Source: Hoyosella altamirensis (GTDB lineage Bacteria > Actinomycetota > Actinomycetes > Mycobacteriales > Mycobacteriaceae). Taken from it: a stretch of 64,000 nt of DNA. The stretch lies in assembly GCF_014191505.1 (NCBI RefSeq), contig NZ_JACHWS010000003.1, forward strand, positions 744,001-808,000, given 5' to 3'. Below are positions 34,405 to 45,481 of the stretch, piece after piece. Made by a program: the position numbers and the translations under genes. Each line of letters opens with the position of its first letter. Positions within the stretch are counted from its first letter, which is position 1. The notes under the pieces were generated by a model. It saw only the letters and a list, made by a program, of their open reading frames with translations. It was not told the origin of the DNA and did no database searches.

Positions 34405-35132
34405 GGACGGACTTTCATTCGCTAACGGGGGCATATGCCCTTAACGCATTGCCCGCGTTCGAGCGTGAACGCTTTGAGGCCCACCTCAAGCGGTGCCCGA
34501 TGTGCGCTGACGAAGTGGCTGAACTGCGTGAAGCAGCCGCACGCGTCGGCGCTGCTGCCGCGGTTGACCCACCAGAACGGTTGCGGGAGCGCGTTCTCAA
34601 CGAGGTCGCACAAACTCGCCAACGGCCTCCTGAGATCGCACCTGAGCCACGCCGGACATCTTGGCTACCGGTCGCGTCTTCGATTGTTGCCGCAGCCAGC
34701 CTGGTTGTAGCTATCGCGCTTGGCATTCAGCTCGGGCAGGTCAACGAACGTCTAAGTGACGAGACGGAGGCGCGCCAACTCCTCGCACAGCAGTATGAGG
34801 AATTCGCCACGCTGATCACCGCCGAGGATGCACAGATGATGACCACGACGATGGAGAGCGGCGGCGCAGCAACCGCGGTGGTCGCGCATAGCCATGGAGC
34901 AGCCCTGTTCGTGACACACGATCTCGAGCCGCTCCCCGAGGAGCTCGCCTATCAGTTGTGGGTGCTGGGCCCAGACGGCAGCCACTCGCCGGGACTCATC
35001 GAGAACTACGAACAAGATGCAGTACTCGCCCGCGGCATCGGCGAGGGTTCGCAACTCGCGGTGACGATCGAGCCGGCCGGCGGTTCACCGCAGGGAACAA
35101 CCGACCCGATCATGGTCATGCCAGTCGACTAA
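34401..35132 (+). CDS. rskA: Anti-sigma-K factor RskA
   Basis: A 243-residue single-pass membrane anti-sigma factor. The cytoplasmic N-terminus has a zinc-type anti-sigma motif, ERFEAHLKRCPMCADEVAEL (His-x3-Cys-x2-Cys). A membrane helix lies at about residues 92-112 (LPVASSIVAAASLVVAIALGI). The outer RskA domain follows, with LEPLPEELAYQLWVLGPDG and an end IMVMPVD. Regulated proteolysis in the membrane would free SigK. GTG start coupled to sigK. Confidence 0.92.
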   Translation: MRTDFHSLTGAYALNALPAFERERFEAHLKRCPMCADEVAELREAAARVGAAAAVDPPERLRERVLNEVAQTRQRPPEIAPEPRRTSWLPVASSIVAAASLVVAIALGIQLGQVNERLSDETEARQLLAQQYEEFATLITAEDAQMMTTTMESGGAATAVVAHSHGAALFVTHDLEPLPEELAYQLWVLGPDGSHSPGLIENYEQDAVLARGIGEGSQLAVTIEPAGGSPQGTTDPIMVMPVD

Positions 35133-35176
35133 GACCGGCGACGTAGACGAACAACGACACGGAAAGAGGGAGTTGG

Positions 35177-36730
35177 ATGACCGCCACCATCACACCGTTG
35201 CGCGCCATCACGGCGAGCGTTCTGGCGGTGGCGGCTGCTCTCGGCGCGGGACACTTAGCAGCCGGGTTCATCAGCCCCGAAGCCTCACCGATTTTCGCGG
35301 TCGGCAACGCGGTCATCGATGTCACCCCCACACCGATGAAAGAGTTCGCGATCCAGCAGTTCGGAGAGGACAACAAGAATGTCCTTCTCGGTTCCATCGG
35401 TTTAGGTCTGCTGGTTCTCGCCGCGATCGCGGGGCTGGCTTCACGGAAATCGAAAATCGCGGGTTCGGCTCTGATCGTGATTCTGGGAGCTGCGGCGGTA
35501 GCGGCGGCGCTCTCGCGGCCGACGTTCACTGGGCTGTGGCTTGTTCCTCCCGCCGTCAGCATCCTTGCGGGTGTGGCGAGCTTCATGTGGCTGCACCGAG
35601 CTGCGGCTCCCGCGTCGCCCGATGCGCCCACCGAGAAGCAGCTGGCGTGGGACGTTCCTGGTCTCGGCCGTCGCACATTCCTGGTTAGTTCGACTGCCGT
35701 CGCAGTGGGTGCGGGTGCGGCCGCGCTCGGCGGCAGAATGCTCGGCCAGCGCGTCGGGGCGGAGAGTTCCCGTGAGGCGCTCGACATCATCGCGGACGTT
35801 CCAGCACCGCCAATACCGCCCGGCGCTGACTTCACAGCGGACGGGACACCAACTTTCATCACCCCGAACTCTGAGTTCTATCGCGTCGACACAGCGCTGA
35901 CACTTCCTCAGTTGCGCGCCGACACGTGGCAATTGCGCATCCACGGCATGGTCGATCGCGAGATCGTCCTCACCTACGACGATTTGCTGTCAATGCCGCT
36001 GGTCGAGAAGACGATCACGCTGGTTTGCGTGTCCAACGAAGTCGGTGGCCCATACATCTCGACCGCGAACTTCATCGGCGTTTCGCTGGCAGACGTCCTT
36101 CGTCAAGCGGGCCTCGACCCGCGGGCTGACCAGCTAGCGACGACCAGTTCGGACGGGTGGACGTGCGGCACTCCTGTGGATGTGGTCATGGCTGAGGACA
36201 GCAACGCCCTCATCGCCATTGGCATGAACGGAGAGCCGCTTCCCGTCAAGCACGGGTTCCCGGTGCGTATGGTTGTTCCTGGTCTGTATGGATACGTGTC
36301 AGCCACGAAGTGGCTGGTCGACATGGAAGTCACCACGTTCGATGAGTTCGATGCGTACTGGGTCCGGCGCAACTGGGCTGAGCGCGGACCGGTCAAGACC
36401 ATGTCGCGGATCGACCGGCCGCGCTCGTTCGCTCAAGTCCAGCCCGGGCGGTATGTGGCAGCGGGAATCGCGTGGGCCCAGCACACTGGAATCGACCGTG
36501 TCGAAGTTCGCGTGGACGGCGGCGAGTGGGCTGAATCCGAATTAAGCGCTGAAGTCAATATCGACACGTGGCGAATGTGGCGAATTGAGCTCGATCTCGA
36601 GCCGGGAAGTCATCGTATTGAATGCCGCGCGACCGACCGCAGCGGTTTTACGCAGCAGGAAGAGCGCGTACCACCCATACCGGACGGCGCGACAGGCTGG
36701 CATTCGATCGCGTTCAGTGCCGAAGCATGA
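35177..36730 (+). CDS. Membrane-anchored molybdopterin oxidoreductase (sulfite oxidase family)
   Basis: A 517-residue protein. Residues 1-145 contain four membrane helices; GRRTFLVSSTAVAVGAGAAALGG (about 162-185) is a fifth, twin-Arg-like segment. The outer part is a sulfite-oxidase-type molybdopterin domain with the Mo-ligand Cys in ITLVCVSNEVGGPYI near residue 282, followed by LPVKHGFPVRMVVPGLYGY and a dimerisation domain. GAGGGAG precedes the ATG. It lies 44 bp after rskA, so it is probably in the SigK operon. Likely substrates are oxidised or reduced sulfur compounds or protein methionine sulfoxide; this is not shown by the sequence. Confidence 0.88.
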   Translation: MTATITPLRAITASVLAVAAALGAGHLAAGFISPEASPIFAVGNAVIDVTPTPMKEFAIQQFGEDNKNVLLGSIGLGLLVLAAIAGLASRKSKIAGSALIVILGAAAVAAALSRPTFTGLWLVPPAVSILAGVASFMWLHRAAAPASPDAPTEKQLAWDVPGLGRRTFLVSSTAVAVGAGAAALGGRMLGQRVGAESSREALDIIADVPAPPIPPGADFTADGTPTFITPNSEFYRVDTALTLPQLRADTWQLRIHGMVDREIVLTYDDLLSMPLVEKTITLVCVSNEVGGPYISTANFIGVSLADVLRQAGLDPRADQLATTSSDGWTCGTPVDVVMAEDSNALIAIGMNGEPLPVKHGFPVRMVVPGLYGYVSATKWLVDMEVTTFDEFDAYWVRRNWAERGPVKTMSRIDRPRSFAQVQPGRYVAAGIAWAQHTGIDRVEVRVDGGEWAESELSAEVNIDTWRMWRIELDLEPGSHRIECRATDRSGFTQQEERVPPIPDGATGWHSIAFSAEA

Positions 36731-36757
36731 TCTCGAAAATATTTCTTTCTTCTCAAC

Positions 36758-36785
36758 CAATCCTCAGGCAACATCGCGTCGAATA
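36758..36785 (+). promoter_or_regulatory. Putative SigK promoter of the MPT83-like gene
   Basis: CAATCC (36758-36763), 16-base spacer, CGAATA (36780-36785), about 60 bp before the ATG. Hexamers, spacing and flanking ACCAATCCT are identical to the site before the DUF4383 gene. Confidence 0.72.
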
Positions 36786-36845
36786 TCATTCGAAGGCACC
36801 GGAAGAACTGGTCCGGGCCACGTCCGATGAAGGAGTGATAGTCCA

Positions 36846-37538
36846 ATGCGCGTTACCAAGAAAATCGCTGTGCTTTCGGCCGCCTCGGCGCTCGCATTAG
36901 TAATGTCTGCCTGCGGCACCGACGATGAGAACGGTACGACGGACACAGTCCAGGACGCTGTGCCTACCATGGAAGACGACACGACCATGGACGATGGCAT
37001 GGACATGGACGACGACGACATGGCTATGGGCGACGGTGTCACCACTGTCGACGATGTCTTCGGCGAAGCCTGCAGCGCAGTGCCTACAGACCCAAGTGAT
37101 CCAGGCTCGCTCGACGGCATGGTTGCGGATCCCGTGGCTACTGCAGCCAGCAACAACCCGCTGCTACAGACCCTGGCAACCGCAGTTGCCGAAGCAGGTC
37201 TCGTTGATACCCTGAACGATCCGAACGCCGAGTACACCGTTTTCGCACCGACTGACGATGCCTTCGACGCTCTCGGTGAAGAAACCTTGAACGAGGTGCT
37301 CGCGGATCAGGAGCAGCTGACGTCGATCCTGACCTACCACGTCGTTCCGGAGCGTCACGACCGTGACGCGATCCTCGAGGCTGGCGAGCTCGAAACCATC
37401 CAGGGCGAGACAATCACAATCAGCGGATCGGGCGATGACGTGACCGTCAACGACGCTACCGTGCTGTGCGGCAATATTCCTACGGCTAATGCCACTGTGT
37501 TTGTCATCGACACCGTGATGCTCCCACCGGAGGAGTGA
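36846..37538 (+). CDS. MPT83-like fasciclin-domain lipoprotein
   Basis: A 230-residue lipoprotein: signal with lipobox VMSAC near residue 22, then a 30-residue Asp/Met-rich linker (MDDGMDMDDDDMAMGDG), then one FAS1 domain at about 90-228 (NPLLQTLATAVAEAGLVDTL, YTVFAPTDDAFDAL, LTYHVVPERHDRDAI, ATVFVIDTVMLPP). Length and layout match mycobacterial MPB83/MPT83, a SigK-dependent surface antigen. The Asp/Met linker is not typical and might bind a metal such as copper. AAGGAG precedes the ATG. A strong terminator follows. Confidence 0.9.
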   Translation: MRVTKKIAVLSAASALALVMSACGTDDENGTTDTVQDAVPTMEDDTTMDDGMDMDDDDMAMGDGVTTVDDVFGEACSAVPTDPSDPGSLDGMVADPVATAASNNPLLQTLATAVAEAGLVDTLNDPNAEYTVFAPTDDAFDALGEETLNEVLADQEQLTSILTYHVVPERHDRDAILEAGELETIQGETITISGSGDDVTVNDATVLCGNIPTANATVFVIDTVMLPPEE

Positions 37539-37566
37539 CCCCTCAATTACCTAACAGGTAATGCGT

Positions 37567-37607
37567 GAAAACCACCTCAGCCTCAGCTGGGGTGGTTTTC
37601 GCTTTTT
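37567..37607 (+). terminator. Rho-independent terminator after the fasciclin gene
   Basis: A perfect 10-bp stem GAAAACCACC (37567-37576) with GGTGGTTTTC (37591-37600), followed by GC and TTTTT. It ends 69 bp after the stop and closes the SigK region. Confidence 0.92.
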
Positions 37608-37669
37608 GACGAGTTTCCGCACGATACACTCAAAGTTGTTAAGCAACCCTAAATTCCTGCGGAGTCACA

Positions 37670-38191
37670 ATGCGCATCGAAATATATCAGGGTGACATAA
37701 CCCAGGCCGAGACCGACGCGATCGTCAATGCGGCAAATTCCTCACTACTGGGCGGCGGCGGAGTTGATGGAGCGATCCACCGCGCCGGCGGTCCGGCAAT
37801 CCTGCGAGAATGCCAAGAAATTCGTGCAACGACATTTCCGTCTGGATTGCCAGCCGGGAAAGCGGTAGCGACAACTGCCGGAGACCTTTCGGCGCGCTGG
37901 GTCATTCATACAGTTGGCCCCGTTTACTCAGCCAGTGAGGATCGCACTGACATACTTCGTTCGGCCTACCTCAGCAGCCTCGATGTCGCGAGCGGGCTCG
38001 GGGCAAGATCGATCGCCTTTCCGCTGATCTCCGCGGGGGCATACGGGTGGCCACTCGCGAACGCAGCACTTCTGGCCGTTGAAGCCGTCTACACCTCGCA
38101 CACCCAGCTGTCGGTCCACCTTGTCGCGTACTCACCGCCAGCGGCGGATGCGCTGCAACAAGCATTTGAAGAGATCCGTCGACACGAGTAG
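37670..38191 (+). CDS. Macro-domain ADP-ribose-binding hydrolase (YmdB type)
   Basis: A 173-residue stand-alone macro domain: GDITQAETDAIVNAANSSLLGGGGVDGAIHRAGG contains the Asn and GGGGVD loop, and AFPLISAGAYGWP is the second phosphate loop. These proteins remove or bind O-acetyl-ADP-ribose or mono-ADP-ribose. The family, including the position of catalytic Asn/Asp residues, fits MacroD-type deacetylases. Weak GCGGAG ribosome site. No ADP-ribosyltransferase lies next to it. Confidence 0.92.
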   Translation: MRIEIYQGDITQAETDAIVNAANSSLLGGGGVDGAIHRAGGPAILRECQEIRATTFPSGLPAGKAVATTAGDLSARWVIHTVGPVYSASEDRTDILRSAYLSSLDVASGLGARSIAFPLISAGAYGWPLANAALLAVEAVYTSHTQLSVHLVAYSPPAADALQQAFEEIRRHE

Positions 38192-38205
38192 GGCAATTCA
38201 GGCTT

Positions 38206-38232
38206 GCTATGAAACCAGTTGCATAGCTATGC
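38206..38232. promoter_or_regulatory. Putative operator of the PadR gene
   Basis: GCTATG (38206-38211) and CATAGC (38222-38227) form an inverted repeat with ten bases between; GCATAGCTATGC (38221-38232) is a perfect 12-bp palindrome eight bases before the PadR start. Position suggests autorepression. Confidence 0.5.
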
Positions 38233-38239
38233 TCCTGAC

Positions 38240-40941
<2,702 letters not shown>

Positions 40942-40966
40942 CACGCCCGCGCATCACCTCCTTTCT

Positions 40967-41000
40967 CCGCACCGTGCGTACGACCGTGCATACGGTGCGG
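40967..41000 (+). terminator. Hairpin after the fadH gene
   Basis: CCGCACCGT (40967-40975) and ACGGTGCGG (40992-41000) form a perfect 9-bp stem with a 16-base loop that can pair further. Located 26 bp after the stop. No T-run. Confidence 0.65.
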
Positions 41001-41035
41001 GGAAGGGGCAGCGCCCGACGTATAGCCTGGAACGC

Positions 41036-42091
41036 ATGCGTTCAACGATCATCCACGGACCCGGTGATATTCGGCTCGAAACCGTTGCCGATCCCCAGCT
41101 CGCCGCACCCACAGATGCGCTCGTTCGCGTCGTCCGGACCTGCGTATGCGGGTCCGACCTGTGGGCCTACAGGGGCACTGAACCCACAGCTCACCCGCAC
41201 CCGATCGGTCACGAATTTATTGGGATAGTCGAAGAAACTGGCACCGAAGTACAGGGAGTCGGTGTCGGAGATTTCGTCATCGCACCATTCGCGAACAGCG
41301 ACGGGACCTGCGCGAACTGCGCGAACTGCGCGAACGGCATCTATACATCGTGCACCCGGGGTGGTTTCTGGGGCGGACTGAACCGCGCCGGTGAGCAGCT
41401 CGGCGGCGCCCAGGCAGAATTCGTTCGCGTTCCCTACGCGGACGGAACTCTCGTCCCCCTCCCCGACCAGCCAGATCCTGACACGTACGCCAGCCTGCTC
41501 GCGCTGACCGACGTGATGGGCACCGGCCATCATGCGGCCGTCATGGCGAACGTATCCCCCGGCTCAACAGTTGTGGTTGTAGGCGATGGGGCTGTCGGCC
41601 TGTGCGCGGTCATTGCAGCGAAGCGGCTCGGAGCCGAACGCATCATCGCGATGTCCCGCCACGAAACACGTCAGGCGCTGGCACGCGAATTCGGCGCGAC
41701 AGATGTTGTCGCTGAGCGCGGCAAAGAGGGCGTCGCGCACGTCAAAGACCTCATTGGTGGAGGAGCAGACTGCGCGCTCGAATGCGTAGGGATGAAAGAC
41801 TCCATGTCACAAGCGCTCGCGAGCCTCCGGCCCGGCGGTCACCTCGGGTTCGTCGGCGTTCCCGCGGGCGCGCCGGAACTCCCCGCGGGGGCGATCTTCA
41901 GCAAAAACCTGCGCGTGGGCGGCGGGGTTGCGCCGGTGCGCGGCTACATCACTGAACTACTCACTGATGTGACGACCGGAGGCATCAACCCAGGAAAGGT
42001 CTTCGACTCCACGATGAAGCTCGACGACGTCAGCGATGCCTACCGGGCAATGGATACCCGTTCGGCTATCAAAGTGATGCTGCAGGTCTGA
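41036..42091 (+). CDS. Zinc-dependent alcohol dehydrogenase (MDR family)
   Basis: A 351-residue MDR protein: catalytic zinc residues in RTCVCGSDLW and HPIGHEFIGIVEE, a structural zinc knuckle CANCANCANGIYTSC near residue 92 (Cys-x2-Cys-x2-Cys-x7-Cys), and the Rossmann motif VVVVGDGAVGLCAV near 180. It oxidises or reduces an unidentified alcohol/aldehyde with NAD(P). The knuckle is encoded by three exact copies of a 9-bp unit (41309-41335). TAGCCT (41023-41028) ends seven bases before the ATG and no ribosome site is seen, so the message may be leaderless. Confidence 0.9.
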   Translation: MRSTIIHGPGDIRLETVADPQLAAPTDALVRVVRTCVCGSDLWAYRGTEPTAHPHPIGHEFIGIVEETGTEVQGVGVGDFVIAPFANSDGTCANCANCANGIYTSCTRGGFWGGLNRAGEQLGGAQAEFVRVPYADGTLVPLPDQPDPDTYASLLALTDVMGTGHHAAVMANVSPGSTVVVVGDGAVGLCAVIAAKRLGAERIIAMSRHETRQALAREFGATDVVAERGKEGVAHVKDLIGGGADCALECVGMKDSMSQALASLRPGGHLGFVGVPAGAPELPAGAIFSKNLRVGGGVAPVRGYITELLTDVTTGGINPGKVFDSTMKLDDVSDAYRAMDTRSAIKVMLQV

Positions 42092-42124
42092 CAGCGGGCT
42101 CGACTCTCGGCTCGAGTTAGTGAC

Positions 42125-42673
42125 TTACGAAGACCCGATTAGGCTGCCAAAAAGGGAGCCGAAATCAAGCTGGATGCTTCCGCTCGGAGGGTCAGGGACA
42201 GGATCGGCGCAACCCGTCACTGTCGTCTCATAGAATTCACCTGAGCCGCGATCAGCAGCGCTTGGTCCGAGAATCATCCGATACCTGATCAAGTGGCTAT
42301 CAGCGCCAATGTTCGGTCGGTTTTCGATGTCCCGGAGATTCACTGTGACGGTGGATGTCTCGGTGGGCCTGTTGCGGACGTAGCCGGGCGGGCCGAGCGG
42401 CTCTTCCGCGGCCGAATTCAGCACACGCCTGCCCGTAGGGCCAGAACCGAAGTCTGTTCCGGTTGCGACCTCATCGTCAATCAGGTAGTCGATGGTGTAG
42501 AAGCGACTGTTCGTGTCATTTTCGATCGTGAAGGTGACTTCGCACTGGTCGTTACCCACAGCACTGAATCGCACCGGTCCATCGGTCTTCTGCGCGAGCG
42601 CGGGCGTCGCTGCGAGAAGCAGCCCGCCCGTCATTAGGGCCGCGGCGAGCGCGGACCCCTGGCGTCGTTTCAT
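42125..42673 (-). CDS. Secreted protein of unknown function
   Basis: A 182-residue exported protein: Sec signal ALAAALMTGGLLLAATPALAQ (cleavage after about residue 28), then an Ig-like beta region (CEVTFTIENDTNSRFYTIDYLIDDEV ... TVTVNLRDIENRP) with two Cys. GAGGAGA before the ATG at 42673 decides the start. The C-terminus SIQLDFGSLFGSLIGSS is typical of small secreted proteins in Rhodococcus and Mycobacterium. Alone on the minus strand between ADH and the SDR. Confidence 0.82.
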   Translation of the reverse strand: MKRRQGSALAAALMTGGLLLAATPALAQKTDGPVRFSAVGNDQCEVTFTIENDTNSRFYTIDYLIDDEVATGTDFGSGPTGRRVLNSAAEEPLGPPGYVRNRPTETSTVTVNLRDIENRPNIGADSHLIRYRMILGPSAADRGSGEFYETTVTGCADPVPDPPSGSIQLDFGSLFGSLIGSS

Positions 42674-42939
42674 GTGCTCTCCTCGGAGCAAATAGTTTCA
42701 GCATGTTAGGTCGGGGTAGTGAGCCCAACTGTACATAACTCAAACCTCGCAAATTCTGTCTACAGCAAATTGCGCTCCGGGATGCGGCCCGCGAATCCAC
42801 TTAGGCATTTATCACAAATCGTCGTTTTTCGATGAATCTGGTGGGGTCCCCATTCAACCCACAAATCGAGTCAATATGCCAGCGAAGTCCACGCGGTCCA
42901 CTGCCCGGACGGCTCGGCCCCACACAGTACGATCGCGTC

Positions 42940-43746
42940 ATGGCCATACCCCTTCCCAGCACTGAGAACTGCGCTGTAGTCACCGGCGCGTCACAAGGAA
43001 TAGGTGAATCGCTCGCTGCTGAACTCGCGTCGCGCGGCTACAACCTGATCACTGTTGCCCGGCGGCGGGATGTACTTGAGCGCAACGCAGCCAGCTTGAA
43101 AGAGAAGTTCGGTGTGAGCGTCGAAGTGCGGGCGATAGACCTCGCAGACCGCGCCAAGCGCACTGAACTCAGTGAGGAGCTCGCCAGCCGCGATATCGCA
43201 ATCCTCTGCAACAATGCGGGAATCGCAACGTTCGGCCCCGTCAGCAAACTCGATCCCGATTACGAACGATTTGTTGTCGAACTCAATGCGGTCGCGGTCC
43301 ATGACCTGACGCTCGCCGTATTGCCCGGAATGCTTGAACGTGGCGCCGGGGGCATCCTGATCACTGGTTCAGCTGCCGGAAACATGCCCATCCCCAACAA
43401 TGCGACGTATGCCGCAACGAAGGCATTCACCAACTCGTTTAGCGAATCGCTCCGCGGGGAACTCAAAGGAAGCGGGGTGCACGTCACGCTCCTCGCGCCC
43501 GGGCCGGTCCGTACGGATATGCCACCTGTCGAGGAGCAGTCAGTAGTGGAACGCGTCGTTCCTGACTTCTTCTGGGTCTCGGGTGAGTACACGGCACGGC
43601 TGTCCCTCGACGCGCTCGCACGCAACAAGATGCGTGTCGTACCCGGGCCATTGAGTAAGGCGATGTCCGTTGCGGGCGGTTATACGCCGCGAGCGGTCGT
43701 CGCACCGATAGTCGGTAGCTTCTACAAGAAGCTCGGCGCAGAGTGA
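42940..43746 (+). CDS. cmrA: Short-chain dehydrogenase, CmrA-like (mycolate reductase)
   Basis: A 268-residue SDR: TGASQGIG at about 15-22, CNNAG near 90, catalytic Tyr and Lys in TYAATKAF near 157. The segments NAVAVHDLTLAVLPGMLERGAGGIL and RNKMRVVPGPLSKAMSVAG strongly resemble my memory of M. tuberculosis Rv2509 (CmrA), the reductase that finishes mycolic acid synthesis, and the length is the same. orn, tRNA-His and ldtB follow as in M. tuberculosis. TACGAT (42928-42933) sits six bases before the ATG, fitting a leaderless transcript. The acyl-CoA synthetase is coupled downstream. Confidence 0.85.
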   Translation: MAIPLPSTENCAVVTGASQGIGESLAAELASRGYNLITVARRRDVLERNAASLKEKFGVSVEVRAIDLADRAKRTELSEELASRDIAILCNNAGIATFGPVSKLDPDYERFVVELNAVAVHDLTLAVLPGMLERGAGGILITGSAAGNMPIPNNATYAATKAFTNSFSESLRGELKGSGVHVTLLAPGPVRTDMPPVEEQSVVERVVPDFFWVSGEYTARLSLDALARNKMRVVPGPLSKAMSVAGGYTPRAVVAPIVGSFYKKLGAE

Positions 43747-43757
43747 AGGGTGCACCG

Positions 43758-45431
43758 ATGGTGTCAAAGACGTCCCTGTCCGAGGCGATCGACCTTGCCA
43801 GAGGCTTGATCCCGATTACCAAGGCCGGGATCGTCGCCCCGATGCGGCCTGACCGTCTCGGCAAGGTCGCCGCCGCGTGGTACCGGTTCGACTTCACGCC
43901 CGGCGGCCTGATTGCATTTGGTGCCCGCCGCAATCCAGATCATCCCGCCGTCATCGACGATGCCGGGACAATCACATACGGCGAGCTCGATGCGACTGCC
44001 GATGCACTCGCTCGCAGTTTGGTCCAGAAGGGTGTCGAGCCCGGCGACCGTATCGGCATTCTCGCCCGGAATCACCGGGGTTTTCTGCAGCTGATTGGCG
44101 CGTCAGCGCGCCTGGGAACCGACCTGGTCATGCTCAACACCGGCGCGTCCAGTGGTCAGTTGGTTGACGTCCTTCGTGAACAGAAGCTCGTGTGGTTGTT
44201 CCTCGATGAGGAGTTCACCGAACGCCTCCCTGAAGGCTTCAGCGATGCTGAGGTCGCGCTTTCCTGGGCGGACAGCGGTTCGTCCGCGCTACGGGACGGC
44301 TGGACGACTATGACGCAACTGATCGACGATGCTCCCCCACCGAAAAGCCCCGAAGCCAAGCTCCCAGCTCGGCCTCGACGCGGCAAGACGATTGTCCTCA
44401 CCTCGGGCACTACGGGCACACCGAAGGGCGCGAGGCGCCCGGAACCGCGCAGCTGGATGCCCGCATCAGCTCTCCTGTCTCGCTTTCCCCTCCATAGCAA
44501 GGAGGTGAGCTTCATCGCAGCGCCCATATTTCACACATGGGGCTTCGCAACGGTTCAGATCAACCTCGCGCTGCGTTCCACGCTGGTTATGCAGCGCAAG
44601 TTCTCCCCGAAGGAAACGCTGCGGCTGGTATCCAAGCACCGGGCAGCATCGCTGTTCCTCGTTCCCACGATGCTGCATCGCATCGTCGACCTGCCCGAGC
44701 AAGACCGTGACGTCGACCTGACGCACCTTCGTGTGATCGCCGCCAGTGGATCGGCAATTCCCACCGGTCTTGTCAAACGCACCCTCGATGAGCTCGGCCC
44801 AGTCCTCTACAACCTGTACGGCTCTACAGAAGTCAGCTGGGCTGCGATTGCCACACCGGATGAATTGCTCGACTACCCGACGACCACTGGCCGTGCGCCG
44901 CTGGGCACCGTTGTGAAGATCCTCGACGACGATGGGAATGAGGTGCCCAACGGCGAGGTCGGCAACATCTTCGTGGGCAACGGGATGATTTTTGAGGGAT
45001 ACACCCGTGAGGGTGCCGAGCAAGAAGTCCGGGGCAACCTCATGTCGACCGGCGACCTCGGCCACCTCAACGAAGAAGGCTTGCTCTTCATTGACGGGCG
45101 CTCTGACGACATGATCGTTTCTGGCGGCGAGAACGTGTACCCACGCGAAGTTGAGAATGTGCTCAGCGAACTCGATGGTGTTCTGGAGGCCACCGTGGTG
45201 GGCGTCGACGACGAGGATTTCGGAAAACGACTCGCGGCCTACGTGGTCCGCAAAGAGGGACAAGCGGGCGATCAACTCGACGAAGACGGCATAAAGGCGC
45301 ACGTCAAGGACAAGCTAGCGCGATACTCGATCCCACGGGACGTCGTCTTTCTCGAGGAGCTGCCGCGCAACGCTACGGGGAAGGTCGTGCCCCGGGAACT
45401 GCCTGACCCTCAAGGCGACGAGAAAGCATAA
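43758..45431 (+). CDS. Fatty acyl-CoA/AMP-forming synthetase (FadD family)
   Basis: A 557-residue adenylating enzyme: TSGTTGTPKGARRP near residue 220 (P-loop), YGSTEVSW near 358, STGDLGHLNEEGLLFIDGRSDDMIVSGGENVYP near 440 and the catalytic Lys in NATGKVV near 545. It activates a fatty acid to acyl-AMP and then acyl-CoA. ATG at 43758 with GAAGGG seven bases before is preferred to the GTG at 43743 that overlaps the SDR stop. The operon with the CmrA-like SDR suggests a role in mycolic or other long-chain lipid metabolism. Confidence 0.9.
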   Translation: MVSKTSLSEAIDLARGLIPITKAGIVAPMRPDRLGKVAAAWYRFDFTPGGLIAFGARRNPDHPAVIDDAGTITYGELDATADALARSLVQKGVEPGDRIGILARNHRGFLQLIGASARLGTDLVMLNTGASSGQLVDVLREQKLVWLFLDEEFTERLPEGFSDAEVALSWADSGSSALRDGWTTMTQLIDDAPPPKSPEAKLPARPRRGKTIVLTSGTTGTPKGARRPEPRSWMPASALLSRFPLHSKEVSFIAAPIFHTWGFATVQINLALRSTLVMQRKFSPKETLRLVSKHRAASLFLVPTMLHRIVDLPEQDRDVDLTHLRVIAASGSAIPTGLVKRTLDELGPVLYNLYGSTEVSWAAIATPDELLDYPTTTGRAPLGTVVKILDDDGNEVPNGEVGNIFVGNGMIFEGYTREGAEQEVRGNLMSTGDLGHLNEEGLLFIDGRSDDMIVSGGENVYPREVENVLSELDGVLEATVVGVDDEDFGKRLAAYVVRKEGQAGDQLDEDGIKAHVKDKLARYSIPRDVVFLEELPRNATGKVVPRELPDPQGDEKA

Positions 45432-45440
45432 ACGTCGCCT
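45413..45440 (+). terminator. Hairpin at the end of the acyl-CoA synthetase gene
   Basis: AGGCGACG (45413-45420) and CGTCGCCT (45433-45440) form an 8-bp stem spanning the stop codon, with a 12-base A-rich loop. Possible terminator before orn. Confidence 0.45.
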
Positions 45441-45481
45441 CGTTGTGAACAAACCCCCGTCGCCGTGACATGCTGGCTACT

